Origin: a virus
IMG/VR virus record: IMGVR_UViG_3300034101_001829
Location: 1 to 36,915 of that record
Length of the DNA stretch: 36,915 nucleotides
Strand: one strand, 5' to 3'
Shown here: piece by piece, positions 8,001-15,237 of the stretch
How the letters are laid out: each line of letters starts with the position of its first letter
Numbering within the stretch: position 1 is the first letter of the stretch
Made by a program: the position numbers and the translations under genes
The notes under the pieces: generated by a model
Seen by the model: only the letters and a program-made list of their open reading frames with translations
What the model was told of the DNA's origin: nothing
The model's database searches: none

Positions 8001-9807
8001 ATGCTTCGTAGCCTTTGAATCCTTTTCCGATGACTGGGATTTCTTGGCCGCCACGAACGAAAGCGCCAGCCAATCCAGACAATCGAACGATTTCTTCAAC
8101 TACTTGTTTTGGCATCACGTAATAGTCGTCGCCCATCAACTGCGACAAACGCAATGGACCGATTCCGTCACCGTCAAGCCAAGGCAAAGGAACACCGTTT
8201 CCGATGTCGTCGGTGGCAAACAAGCGAACTTCGTCAGCCATCTTTTGTGTCCACGAGGTCAGTTCCCGAATCGCATCTTCTGGCAACAGTTGGCGATTCG
8301 TACCAGGGAATGTGATTTCACGGAGACGGCTGCCGACGGCTTGGTATTCAAAGTCCCGCAAGAAAGTGAACAGTTCATCTTTTGATCCTGAAGCTGCTAC
8401 GAAGAATCGGGATAGCCAGTCGTTGCGGTCTTCGAGTTTGAATCCGAATGACCCCATCAAGTTGTCCAAGTTGCGGGCAGACTGAGGAACATCAGTCAAA
8501 CCAATCTTTGTGTCTTCTGGCAGGATTTCTACAGCGCGACTGCCAAGTTGCTGGGCTTTGTATTTGATGACGTTTCCATCACCCATTCGGATTGAGTCCA
8601 GTCGGTTGCGTCCGAGGTTACGCAAGTTGAAACCAGGTTCAAAGGATGCCACACCTTCATCTACGATGCGCCATACGTCGTCAATGGTTGTGTTGGGGTT
8701 GGCGAGTTCTTGCACGAGACGGGCAGCGGTTTGTGGGCCTTCACGGTTGAGTACCGTGCGCCATACTTCGCCGGCGTTCAGACGACCAGAACGCACACCG
8801 TCCATGAGTGTTTGTGCCCATTCGGTTCCTGCTGCCGATGCACGCCAACGCTGATAGTTGTTTTGCACCATCGAAGGTGCCACATCTACGACTGCACCGG
8901 TTTGAATTGGGGCGTTGTTGAGCATGTCGTCAACGTCTGGTCGCCATGCTTCGTAGATGTCGCCAGCGTTGTAAGACTGCACCGTTTTGGTGGTGCCTGG
9001 GAGGAGTGGGTCGTTGACTTCACGGCTCAGGGTTGGTACGACACGGCTTGTCAAATCGTTGAACAGTGCAGACTTGGCTGTTTCGTCGGGGGTCAACTGT
9101 CGTGGGGCGATGGCAAGTTCTTCGCGCAGGTTGAGGATTTCGTCTTCCAACTGGTTGAACGAATTGGCAAAGTCTTGTTTGGCAATGATTTTGGTGTTGG
9201 CGGTAGCGGAAACGGATTCTGCTCCGATACCTGCTGGACGGATTTTGCCAATCCAGTTGAACGGATCAACGGGGTTCTTGACTGCTTTTACGATGTCTAC
9301 TGCGCCAGAGGTCATCTTGTAGAGGATGGAATCTTGTGAGTACAAGCCGAGGGCTACTGGCGGATATGCGGCTGCTCGACCTAGGGTGAATGGCAGTTCG
9401 CCAACTTTGGGTCGGTCGGACAAAATGTTTTCTTGCGAACGGCGCAACGCCTCACCACCAGGCAGATAGCCGGTGCCGACATCGCTTGTTCCTTGCCCGA
9501 GAATGAGTTGGTCTTTCAGGTTGGTTGCGTAACCGAATGTTCCTTCTCGTTTGACGCGTTCCAAATATTCTTTGCGTTTGAACACCGACTCGTAGTTGTC
9601 GGCCATGATGTACTCAAAAAGGTTCGCTGCGTCAAACGCCACGGTTGTCGCTGAACGAATCGTTGGCTTCAGCGCATAATCTTTGATGCCTTGGACTGAA
9701 CCGTATTTGACCAACGGTTTCTCAATCTGGTCTGGTACGACCGACGACAACGCGTTATCAAGCCATTTGTATCCGCGTTTCGCCCAATCAAAATCCCAGA
9801 AACTCAC
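5017..9807 (-). CDS. Giant putative internal virion / DNA-ejection protein (1596 aa)
   Basis: The largest gene in the window, 13% of its length, directly after the portal-associated small genes. It starts with GTG at 9807, overlapping the previous stop as GTGA. The N-terminus (MSFWDFDWAKRGYKWLDNAL) is amphipathic. Coiled-coil stretches occur near residues 210-235 and 690-760 (for example VDEIPEIQQKITNLTAKIN). Near residue 1100 the segment KILFPFFEAFREVTSTWLRL is hydrophobic enough to insert in a membrane. No protease, lytic or polymerase motif was found. Giant proteins in this position in podoviruses are usually internal core or ejection proteins that extend the short tail across the envelope. 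That role is inferred from size and neighbours; a polyvalent enzyme with divergent domains is the alternative. Confidence 0.7.
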   Translation of the reverse strand: MSFWDFDWAKRGYKWLDNALSSVVPDQIEKPLVKYGSVQGIKDYALKPTIRSATTVAFDAANLFEYIMADNYESVFKRKEYLERVKREGTFGYATNLKDQLILGQGTSDVGTGYLPGGEALRRSQENILSDRPKVGELPFTLGRAAAYPPVALGLYSQDSILYKMTSGAVDIVKAVKNPVDPFNWIGKIRPAGIGAESVSATANTKIIAKQDFANSFNQLEDEILNLREELAIAPRQLTPDETAKSALFNDLTSRVVPTLSREVNDPLLPGTTKTVQSYNAGDIYEAWRPDVDDMLNNAPIQTGAVVDVAPSMVQNNYQRWRASAAGTEWAQTLMDGVRSGRLNAGEVWRTVLNREGPQTAARLVQELANPNTTIDDVWRIVDEGVASFEPGFNLRNLGRNRLDSIRMGDGNVIKYKAQQLGSRAVEILPEDTKIGLTDVPQSARNLDNLMGSFGFKLEDRNDWLSRFFVAASGSKDELFTFLRDFEYQAVGSRLREITFPGTNRQLLPEDAIRELTSWTQKMADEVRLFATDDIGNGVPLPWLDGDGIGPLRLSQLMGDDYYVMPKQVVEEIVRLSGLAGAFVRGGQEIPVIGKGFKGYEALADGVRNYMGGYWKPARVAKPSHLIRVVPEEVLRGAASGIYEHPMEQMLAMLTTTLRRDATGNVIKGKIPNVIKMHTQLDELDNVLIEAKQYQAQAATGASITAKQQKLVDEIPEIQQKITNLTAKINASPQAIQDVLIGPRSRGAMASATGEYAPVYLRMVRRGVMQLPDRTIQNQRGGWVKGVVQEVVDMAYNEDYRRIAAQKLFDDDLVTINGQTKSIADHIAAGENHPYTGQRLTNDLDAVKLWLFDGEGRRFFDQYFDNLANLKPGMKGGGYDSYAVASERVETILNNDIRWVTGMDQTLLDVITKGEYQGSRAVFKEVTGRGSVSPDLEAWIANNFVNLPHAPRKVKFFPVRELSQYEFAPQKGVGIARGLQRLYGFYFQEMYGRVSDFAARSPSWKANYWNRMEELVPLMTKFDARATLDAAKKARLTATRLERIETAARMARGEGTLEGANILAEQFATRATNDLLFNANRRSVFATQHKILFPFFEAFREVTSTWLRLMAMNPRIVRNTAQFVDASQNDGAFTTDQNGRKVFELPMTGKIASMLIGSDQTIIRNFTVGTDAVNIALQMRPGFGPVIQYAVNDFAPPTPDYDWLRDIVSPYGYTTPRQTLGPFPPVWSQMAQYLYELPVVKDIGVITGLSEALLDTENLDYKQKAIIRAHQFLLNSYPEKYVGEDGFSAAFEEAESIANKLSAFRGFVSATGPGATLTEWVTNTKYGNVDASIVMDDLYKRQEDKQKLGLPSSQAFGEWLDFWGEIVWPYTGTLTRSNIGGQVASREFNAWASENKGLVDQYPLVAGYLGPRSGDRTFEAWQQQSEAGRREIKDAKTASQEAQQRLGNYLYYGFRDNFTEDQLKMPQVRSLLAEKLQAITTDLPLYSPPGEQRKDSQERVRRQLSQLRAIVANPDLQQNGVVRTLASYFDARDKAVDAMIASNKTVNVGNWGTVKAAKALRLYLSEQLAPSLIQQNPSFRDVYEQVLSYEFIVDED

Positions 9808-10190
9808 ATGTCCTCCGCAGAACGAACCGACATCAACATTTCGTTCAACAAAAAGTCTCCCTTGGGGTCGGCTTTCATCGCCTCTTTCAACAAACGTTCC
9901 TGTACGCCACGACCGACCGAATCTTTTTGGGCGATGTCACGTGGGGTGACACCTGTTTGTGCCATGCGTGCAGCGGCATATTCGGCAACTTGTGGCATCA
10001 AATCGTCGTTGTCGGTCAACACGAGCGATGCAGTGATCTGCGGGTTGACCCACGGATATTGGGCGTATGCGTTACCTAAACGGTATGCGTACTGTTCTCC
10101 GTACTGTTTGCTGTATTGGTCCATGCGCACTTCTTCGGTGTTGGCTGCATCTGCAACTGATTGCCAAAACGTGTCTGACGGATTCGCCAT
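9804..10190 (-). CDS. Small virion-module protein (128 aa)
   Basis: Unrecognised. It is soluble and helical, with aromatic N-terminal half (YSKQYGEQYAYRLGNAYAQY) and an acidic, Met-rich C-terminus (LLNEMLMSVRSAEDM). It starts with ATG immediately after the stop of the preceding gene (TAAATG arrangement) and overlaps the giant gene start by four bases. The position between portal and giant virion protein suggests a connector, chaperone or minor core part. There is no motif to decide. Confidence 0.6.
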   Translation of the reverse strand: MANPSDTFWQSVADAANTEEVRMDQYSKQYGEQYAYRLGNAYAQYPWVNPQITASLVLTDNDDLMPQVAEYAAARMAQTGVTPRDIAQKDSVGRGVQERLLKEAMKADPKGDFLLNEMLMSVRSAEDM

Positions 10191-10529
10191 TTATGCTTCC
10201 AGTTCCGCTAGCAACCCTAAGAGGGCAGCGTTCGGGAACTGGGCGGCGATTGCCCGCACACGCATCGCAAGGTCGACGCGATCCCCGATTGCTGGTGCGA
10301 CAGGAAACGGTAGAGCTTCTGGTCCTGGACCTTCACCGAACGGCGCACCGGCTGTGATTGGTTCCATTGGGCGACCTGTTGGTGCCGTCAACGGAGTCAA
10401 TGGTGCCTGTTGTGCTTGCTGTTGTGCGCGTTGCTGGGTGGGTGATGCACCTGTTGGTACGGCACGAACGCGACGTTCCTGTGCGGTGGCTTCACCGTAG
10501 GTTTGTCCTTTGAACTGTGGCTGAACCAT
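10191..10529 (-). CDS. Pro/Gln-rich small protein downstream of portal (112 aa)
   Basis: A 112-residue protein with a low-complexity N-terminal part (SPTQQRAQQQAQQAPLTPL), a central APTGRPMEPITAGAPFGEG segment, and a C-terminal helix (VRAIAAQFPNAALLGLLAEL). Proteins with the same plan, a Pro-rich linker, a TAPTxRPxEPxTAGxPFG-like core and a short terminal helix, recur after portal genes in actinobacterial phages, without known function. The gene is flush with the portal stop (TAAATG). Likely a minor head-assembly component. Confidence 0.65.
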   Translation of the reverse strand: MVQPQFKGQTYGEATAQERRVRAVPTGASPTQQRAQQQAQQAPLTPLTAPTGRPMEPITAGAPFGEGPGPEALPFPVAPAIGDRVDLAMRVRAIAAQFPNAALLGLLAELEA

Positions 10530-12293
10530 TTATCCCCCCAACTGTGCGAGTAGCGCCTCGATTGGTGGCGGGCCTGCTGGTGCTTGCATTGGTGCTTCAG
10601 CGCCCATACCTGGCATTGCTAACCCTGGCATGGTTTCTGGTGAGCCTTGTGGCATGGCTTGTGCTTGGCGTTGGCGGGCACGCTCATCGGTTTTGGATAC
10701 GGCTTCAAATAGTGGCACATCTTGTTCTACGACGAGACGGGTGAGGTATGCGAGGTCGTCTGGCTGGTATGGGCCTTGCGGGTTGGCTGCCTGCTGTTGG
10801 ATGGATGACAGCAGTGCGTCCTCTACGCCTTCTGCGATGATGCGATCATGTTCAAAGTCTGGGTCGGAGATGAGTGGGTCGGCTTCGCGAGCAGACTCTT
10901 TTGACATCAGACCGACACCCAAACGTTGTCCGAGGGCAACGATGAGATTGTTGACGTCGGAACCTGCTGCCGAGTACGCGACATAGTGGAAGTCGGTTTG
11001 CCACACTTTGTTCGGCGTGTACGACTCTTGGCCTTGTGTCATACGACCAGACATGAAGAACGTTTTTGGTTGGTCACCCCAATACGCTTTTTCTAATGCG
11101 ATGGCGATTTTATCTTCGTGGAGTATCGAGTTGGCGAAGGTTTCTTGTGCTTCTTGTACACGGTAATCCACGGTCGCAGAGAGAACGGTTTCGCCTCGGC
11201 GTCCGGTTCGGATGTTGGTTGCGGACTCGCCACCGAACTCTGCGGGTATCGCGCCTTCAAGACGTTCTTGGCGTTCCAAACGGTCGAGGGCTGTGTCGGT
11301 TTTGTAACCAGGATTTAGTTGCAACTGCTGGATGTCGCCACCTTTGACAACACCCAAGATGCCGGCTTTGCCGTCGGCAAGTTGCATGATCTCAGGGTTT
11401 TCTCCTGGGCGTGCAACCAAATATTCTTCAGGGAAGATGCCGCGCTCAATAGCAATCTCGGTCAACGCTTGGAGACGGGCGCGCGTGTAGTACATGCCGA
11501 GTACGCCGTCAAATTGCCCGCGTGGTTTATCAAGGGTGATGCGTTGTGGTACGACTGCGAGTGGCATACCGGTGCGATTCGGGATTGCTTCGAGAAGGAT
11601 TGCTTCCAAACCTGCACGCTCAGACTGTGACAGCTCAGGGTTGTCTTCGGCACCTAGCACGATGAGTTGCATGGATTCGCCGCATACGTATTCAAGAAGT
11701 GTGTAGCGGGAGTCGGAGTCAACGCGACCGAAACGTAACTGGTCTGAGACGAGTGGCCCATAGTTTTTGAGAAGCCATGATGCGGTGACCCGTGAAGTGA
11801 AGATGCAGTTTTCTGGTACAACGTCATCGTCTTCCATTGGGGCAGCGAACGTGTCCAACGGGTTGCGCACGACCCATTTGGGGGTGAGGGTGGCGAAGTC
11901 TGGTTTGATGAAGACTGGGGAGGATGAGTATGCGAGGAGGTGTCGTGCGCGGCGACGCAGTTTCATCTGCATCTTGTTCTCATCCCAGAACGACAGCAAT
12001 GCTTTCTTGCGCATACGCGCATACTTCTTGGCGTTCTCCGAACCTTCCTTGACCGGAGGGAAGAATGGTGATGGCATCGTTGACGATACACGCATCGACA
12101 TTTGATCCAAGCCTTGTACGAGCAGGTTGGCGACGTTGGTTTTTGCGTTGCGGTCTAACTCGTTGAGTGGTACTACGACGTCACCGTTGGCGAGGTCGCG
12201 TACGCGACGCATCTGCTCATGTACAGGTCCAGCCGCAAGTCGGCGCTGGTGGTAGAGTTCAACGATTTCGTCTAGTGAGCGCACAGTCTCCAA
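10530..12293 (-). CDS. Portal protein
   Basis: A 587-residue protein placed directly after the terminase, with the size and character of podovirus portals, which form the dodecameric vertex through which DNA is packaged and ejected. Visible features include an N-terminal helical region (LYHQRRLAAGPVHEQMRRVR), a mixed wing region with PKWVVRNPLDTFAAPMEDD, and a long helical C-terminal crown rich in Gln, Met and Pro. The RTGRRGETVLSATVDYRVQ segment near the middle resembles portal stem regions. The called start at 12293 is a TTG without a clear ribosome-binding site; a GTG nine bases downstream, preceded by GGAG, is an alternative. The portal call is mainly by context and length. Confidence 0.85.
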   Translation of the reverse strand: METVRSLDEIVELYHQRRLAAGPVHEQMRRVRDLANGDVVVPLNELDRNAKTNVANLLVQGLDQMSMRVSSTMPSPFFPPVKEGSENAKKYARMRKKALLSFWDENKMQMKLRRRARHLLAYSSSPVFIKPDFATLTPKWVVRNPLDTFAAPMEDDDVVPENCIFTSRVTASWLLKNYGPLVSDQLRFGRVDSDSRYTLLEYVCGESMQLIVLGAEDNPELSQSERAGLEAILLEAIPNRTGMPLAVVPQRITLDKPRGQFDGVLGMYYTRARLQALTEIAIERGIFPEEYLVARPGENPEIMQLADGKAGILGVVKGGDIQQLQLNPGYKTDTALDRLERQERLEGAIPAEFGGESATNIRTGRRGETVLSATVDYRVQEAQETFANSILHEDKIAIALEKAYWGDQPKTFFMSGRMTQGQESYTPNKVWQTDFHYVAYSAAGSDVNNLIVALGQRLGVGLMSKESAREADPLISDPDFEHDRIIAEGVEDALLSSIQQQAANPQGPYQPDDLAYLTRLVVEQDVPLFEAVSKTDERARQRQAQAMPQGSPETMPGLAMPGMGAEAPMQAPAGPPPIEALLAQLGG

Positions 12294-12305
12294 TACGATA
12301 GCAAA

Positions 12306-14282
12306 TCATATCCAGGTTGGGCGCCACATGCGTGGTGGACGCTTCACCGGACCGAGTTGAGGCATGTGGAGTTCTGCGAACCAGTGTGCCATTACGAGGT
12401 CGGTTCCGTTCTTTTTGTTGCGAGTCCAACTGGACATTTCCTCAATGAACGCAAGCGTCTTCCAGTTTTCTCTCATCGTCGGCAACCGTATTTGCCCTGC
12501 CCGCCAAAGTGGGGGGAGTAGTGCTTCGACACCGAGGTTTTCGTCTAGTTTGTTGCGGGAGGTCGTATGAGGAACAACCATGACACCGTGAAGGGCTTGC
12601 CACTTGCGAACGAAGTCGTGAGCCAACAGGAAGCGTTGGGCGGCGTTGACTTCCACAATCCAATGGGAGATCGGGTAGCCCATCTCGAACGACCTGTTCT
12701 GCCAAACCTCCATTATGCCGCCGTACTGTCGGCTAGAGGTATCAAAACCAAGTAGCTCCTCAGCAGTCAACTTGGTTCGTTCAACGTCTATCAGGTAGCG
12801 CAGGTTGGTGTTGGGTTGGAATAGCCACCATTGGACTGCCCAAAAGTTTGTGGGGCTGGGGTCTACGGACGCAATCGAGATGATTGGGGGTTCTAGGCCG
12901 CCTGGGATGTAGCCGGCTTTGCGGTCACCGTCAATGCACCCTGGGTACAGTACGCCGTCGTTGCCCATGCCGCCTGTTGCCCAGACGCGTTCAATCAGGT
13001 ATTGGCCTTGTGCCATGTCTTCTTGCTGGTAGATGACTTGGAACTTTGCGGGCGTTGAATGTTTCAGGTATGAGAGGTCTTTCCACGACAAACGGTATGG
13101 GTCAAGTAAGGGTCCGTTGGGCCATGGTGGTGCCGTAGTCTTACGAGATTCTCTGCCGGTATCCAGTTCGTCGTAGTAAGCCTTGTAAATAAAGTGGGTG
13201 TACTTGGATTTTTTTTCTGGTTCTTTGACGTCGGAAATGTCGGTGACGTCGGACCCGTCGTACGCGTCAGGGTCCTCCTCGTAAGTCACTTTGGACAAAC
13301 AGTGGGCGTAGAGATCACCTGGCCCGAGACGCTGACCGATGACAGCCAGCAAGCCACCTGGGTCGACGCGTGCCTCAGCGACGGTATCCCACCGTTCCAA
13401 AAGTTTGTCGCGAGCAACGGACTCTTTGGCGTTCTCTGGGGTTGCCACGTCGTCAAACAAACAGAGGTCGGCACGATGACCGATGAACTCTGAGTCAATA
13501 CCGTACGACGAAACCGTAGGTTCCTTGTTATCCAAACCCGACAAGTCTTCTTGCTCAACGATGAACTCCTCGGCACGCCACAACGCACCGCTTGATGACG
13601 GTTTGAAACGCCCATAGTCGATAGAGAGGCAGCCTTCGGCGTTGAGTGCCAACCCTTTCTCCACAAGAATCGGATCAGGGCTAAGAGGAAATGGTCGTTC
13701 CAACGTTTCACGAATACGACGGCTATACATCTTCGCCAACGTTTGCGTCGCTGACCCAATCAGCACACGAATCTTACGATTCCGTACAATCATCCAACAC
13801 GCAAAGTCGTGAAACAGTGTTGATTTGCCTGCTCCTGGGGGACAGTTGATGCAAATAAACTCTTTCTCCGGTGATTCCAACATTTGCACAATCTTGTACG
13901 CAGCATCTACCTGCCACGGGCTAGGGACACGCCCCAAGTATCGTCGGCGGAAGTAATCAAAATCATCCCAACCCCTTTGTGCCTCGGGGCTAAGACGCTC
14001 ATAAGGGATAACAGGTGGCAAATCTGCGACGTCCATCGCATGTTTCCACGCATCATTCTGTACACCACCCTGCTTTTTGCGAACTTGCCCAACTTCTACT
14101 TCAGCAAGTTTGATTTCAGCAGCAGCTTTACGTCGTTTCGCCTCCCACTGTGATGCAGTGTTGGGGTGGATGCCAGCAATTTTCGCTGCATCCTGAATAC
14201 TCATCCCTGATGCCCTGGATTGCCAGTAGCGGGCTACGTCTTGTGGCGGGATTTGCCGTCTCCCCGAACGACCAGCAGGCAT
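12306..14282 (-). CDS. terL: Terminase large subunit with N-terminal helix-turn-helix
   Basis: The DNA-packaging motor of 658 residues. Residues 148-155 are a Walker A (PPGAGKST) and residues 273-278 a Walker B (LCLFDD), so the ATPase is intact. SVDPSPTNFWAV around residue 474 carries the first catalytic Asp of the C-terminal RNase H-like nuclease, followed by HWIVEVNAAQ. Ahead of the ATPase, residues 12-55 contain a helix-turn-helix (GMSIQDAAKIAGIHPNTASQ) like those of small terminase subunits, followed by a basic helix. No separate small terminase gene is seen nearby. The DNA-recognition part may therefore be fused to the motor. It is the first gene of the leftward block, next to the divergent control region. 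ATG start with AGCAGG upstream. Confidence 0.93.
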   Translation of the reverse strand: MPAGRSGRRQIPPQDVARYWQSRASGMSIQDAAKIAGIHPNTASQWEAKRRKAAAEIKLAEVEVGQVRKKQGGVQNDAWKHAMDVADLPPVIPYERLSPEAQRGWDDFDYFRRRYLGRVPSPWQVDAAYKIVQMLESPEKEFICINCPPGAGKSTLFHDFACWMIVRNRKIRVLIGSATQTLAKMYSRRIRETLERPFPLSPDPILVEKGLALNAEGCLSIDYGRFKPSSSGALWRAEEFIVEQEDLSGLDNKEPTVSSYGIDSEFIGHRADLCLFDDVATPENAKESVARDKLLERWDTVAEARVDPGGLLAVIGQRLGPGDLYAHCLSKVTYEEDPDAYDGSDVTDISDVKEPEKKSKYTHFIYKAYYDELDTGRESRKTTAPPWPNGPLLDPYRLSWKDLSYLKHSTPAKFQVIYQQEDMAQGQYLIERVWATGGMGNDGVLYPGCIDGDRKAGYIPGGLEPPIISIASVDPSPTNFWAVQWWLFQPNTNLRYLIDVERTKLTAEELLGFDTSSRQYGGIMEVWQNRSFEMGYPISHWIVEVNAAQRFLLAHDFVRKWQALHGVMVVPHTTSRNKLDENLGVEALLPPLWRAGQIRLPTMRENWKTLAFIEEMSSWTRNKKNGTDLVMAHWFAELHMPQLGPVKRPPRMWRPTWI

Positions 14283-14305
14283 GAACGCCTGCTAGCATAC
14301 ACGCT

Positions 14306-14361
14306 GCCGGTCGGCGTTGATCGCATATGGGTTGTGCGACGGGTTGTTGGCGTCGACCGGC
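14306..14361. repeat. Inverted repeat, 11-bp arms (10/11)
   Basis: GCCGGTCGGCG at 14306-14316 and CGTCGACCGGC at 14351-14361 pair with one mismatch across a 34-base spacer. The spacer contains GGGTTGT twice, 12 bases apart. The element begins 24 bases upstream of the terminase start codon, a suitable place for a repressor or packaging-protein site. Confidence 0.6.
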
Positions 14362-14362
14362 A

Positions 14363-14417
14363 CCTACCTCAACGACAAGAACCCCAACGGTTCTGCACAA
14401 AAGCTAGTTGAGGTAGG
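14363..14417. repeat. Perfect 11-bp inverted repeat with inner hairpin
   Basis: CCTACCTCAAC (14363-14373) and GTTGAGGTAGG (14407-14417) are perfectly complementary. Within the 33-base loop, AGAACC and GGTTCT (14378-14394) form a second perfect 6-bp stem with a 5-base loop. The two-level structure starts one base after the previous inverted repeat. A structured RNA or a protein-binding cruciform is possible. It is not a tRNA: there is no anticodon arm or CCA-side geometry. Confidence 0.6.
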
Positions 14418-14418
14418 A

Positions 14419-14433
14419 ACACACAACAACCCT
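14419..14433. repeat. 15-bp direct repeat, copy 1 (ACACACAACAACCCT)
   Basis: An exact copy of the 15-mer at 14870-14884. Immediately downstream lies TGC TACACT (14435-14443), an extended -10-like sequence reading rightward. The reverse complement contains GGGTTGTTG, also present on the plus strand at 14341-14349. Confidence 0.55.
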
Positions 14434-14775
14434 CTGCTACACTCAACACGCCACGTCGAGAGACGCGCACAACACCCAAAGAATACGGACCCTAAACGAT
14501 TACATTCCTCCTCACCACAACTATCGGTGAGGGCAGCATGGTTAGATCGCACGGGATGAGTGGCCTGAAAAGGGGACCGATGGTGGTCGCCTTCTTTCGG
14601 TATCAAGACAGACGGGTTCAGGCGTAAAACAGAACTTGGGGGGGCTAAAGAAATGCCTGACGCCTCGCATACGCTCGTTGTCCTAGCGCCCTCACATACG
14701 TTCGGTTGCTACCACCGGTGCTTACACAACTTCGAGAACAGGCGCGACCAGGCGCAGCACAAAAGATAACATTCA

Positions 14776-14801
14776 CCCCCACCCCCACCCCACCTCCCTC
14801 C
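14776..14801 (-). other. G-quadruplex-capable tract
   Basis: The plus strand has C-runs of 5, 5, 4, 2 and 3 separated by one or two bases. On the minus strand these are G-runs with single-base T or A loops, an arrangement that readily forms a G-quadruplex. It lies in the middle of the non-coding control region, where such a structure could stall replication or transcription or mark an origin. Confidence 0.6.
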
Positions 14802-14869
14802 GAGCAAAAACGGCGCGCCACAAACACCCGCAGCCTCACGCCCCGCGTGACCCAACCACAAAAATGACC

Positions 14870-14884
14870 ACACACAACAACCCT
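14870..14884. repeat. 15-bp direct repeat, copy 2
   Basis: Identical to 14419-14433. It is followed at once by TATACAT, a good -10-like sequence reading rightward, with ATGACC fifteen bases before it as a poor -35. Both copies of the 15-mer thus lie just upstream of -10-like sequences, which suggests an activator site or promoter element. Confidence 0.5.
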
Positions 14885-14945
14885 TATACATACCCATACG
14901 CGGGGGTGCCTCGGCAGATGCCCCGTGTTGCGAACGTGTGTTTGG

Positions 14946-15080
14946 GCGAACGTCCGTTCGCGGATCGCTACGCTTCGTGGTTGCGACCACGGAGAGTGAC
15001 CGGCTGCGGAGAGTGGTCGCGTCACCACTAGTACTAAAGTACTGCTAACTATTGCTAGCACTTTGGGTTCGGTAGTTAGC
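14946..15080. repeat. Cluster of palindromes upstream of the plus-strand cassette
   Basis: Successive perfect or near-perfect inverted repeats: GCGAACG/CGTTCGC (14946-14961, 2-base loop), CGTGGT/ACCACG (14976-14991, 4-base loop), AGTGGT/ACCACT (15012-15029, 6-base loop), a doubled AGTACT separated by AA (15029-15042), AAAGTACT paired with AGCACTTT (7/8) and GCTAACTA/TAGTTAGC (15044-15080, 21-base loop). The last two interleave. Such density is far above background and suits a replication origin, a recombination site or a multi-operator region. Confidence 0.6.
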
Positions 15081-15099
15081 GGTTGCCTCCGCCTATGTG

Positions 15100-15129
15100 A
15101 CTTGCGGGTAGGTTACTTGTGGGTAGGTT
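15100..15129 (+). repeat. Tandem 15-bp repeat before the early promoter
   Basis: ACTTGCGGGTAGGTT is followed directly by ACTTGTGGGTAGGTT, one base different. Further G/T-rich sequence (GGTGGGTTGGGTTTG) continues to 15144. The repeat ends about 45 bases upstream of the -35 of the promoter candidate, where an activator or an iteron-binding protein could act. Confidence 0.6.
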
Positions 15130-15174
15130 GGTGGGTTGGGTTTGTTGCGATCGTGTTACTTTTTGTTTCTGTCC

Positions 15175-15203
15175 TTGCATCCGATAACGGTATGGCGTAT
15201 CTT
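15175..15203 (+). promoter_or_regulatory. Candidate promoter of the plus-strand cassette
   Basis: TTGCAT (15175-15180) and TATCTT (15198-15203) are separated by exactly 17 bases. The expected start of transcription, about 15210, coincides with the first base of the leader hairpin at 15211. The hexamers match the housekeeping consensus at 3 and 4 of 6 positions, so the call rests partly on position. Confidence 0.5.
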
Positions 15204-15210
15204 TGAGGAT

Positions 15211-15237
15211 GTCGGCAAGGGGCCGACAGAAAGAGAG
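15211..15237 (+). promoter_or_regulatory. Leader A: 5' hairpin plus AGAAAGAGAG ribosome-binding region
   Basis: GTCGGC and GCCGAC form a perfect 6-bp stem with loop AAGGG, followed by ACAGAAAGAGAG (15226-15237) and the ATG at 15244. The purine-rich core recurs before the genes at 16528 and 17997. It replaces the GGAG-type site used elsewhere in this genome. Confidence 0.55.

Noticed and set aside
14363-14417. Nested stems as a possible tRNA or tmRNA
   Set aside because: The 11-bp outer stem and single inner hairpin do not give a cloverleaf; no T-loop or anticodon loop is present.
14645-15061. Minus-strand frames of 138 and 93 codons in the control region
   Set aside because: Composition is unlike the other proteins, the frames run through the palindrome cluster and the C-rich tract, and no ribosome-binding site is seen.
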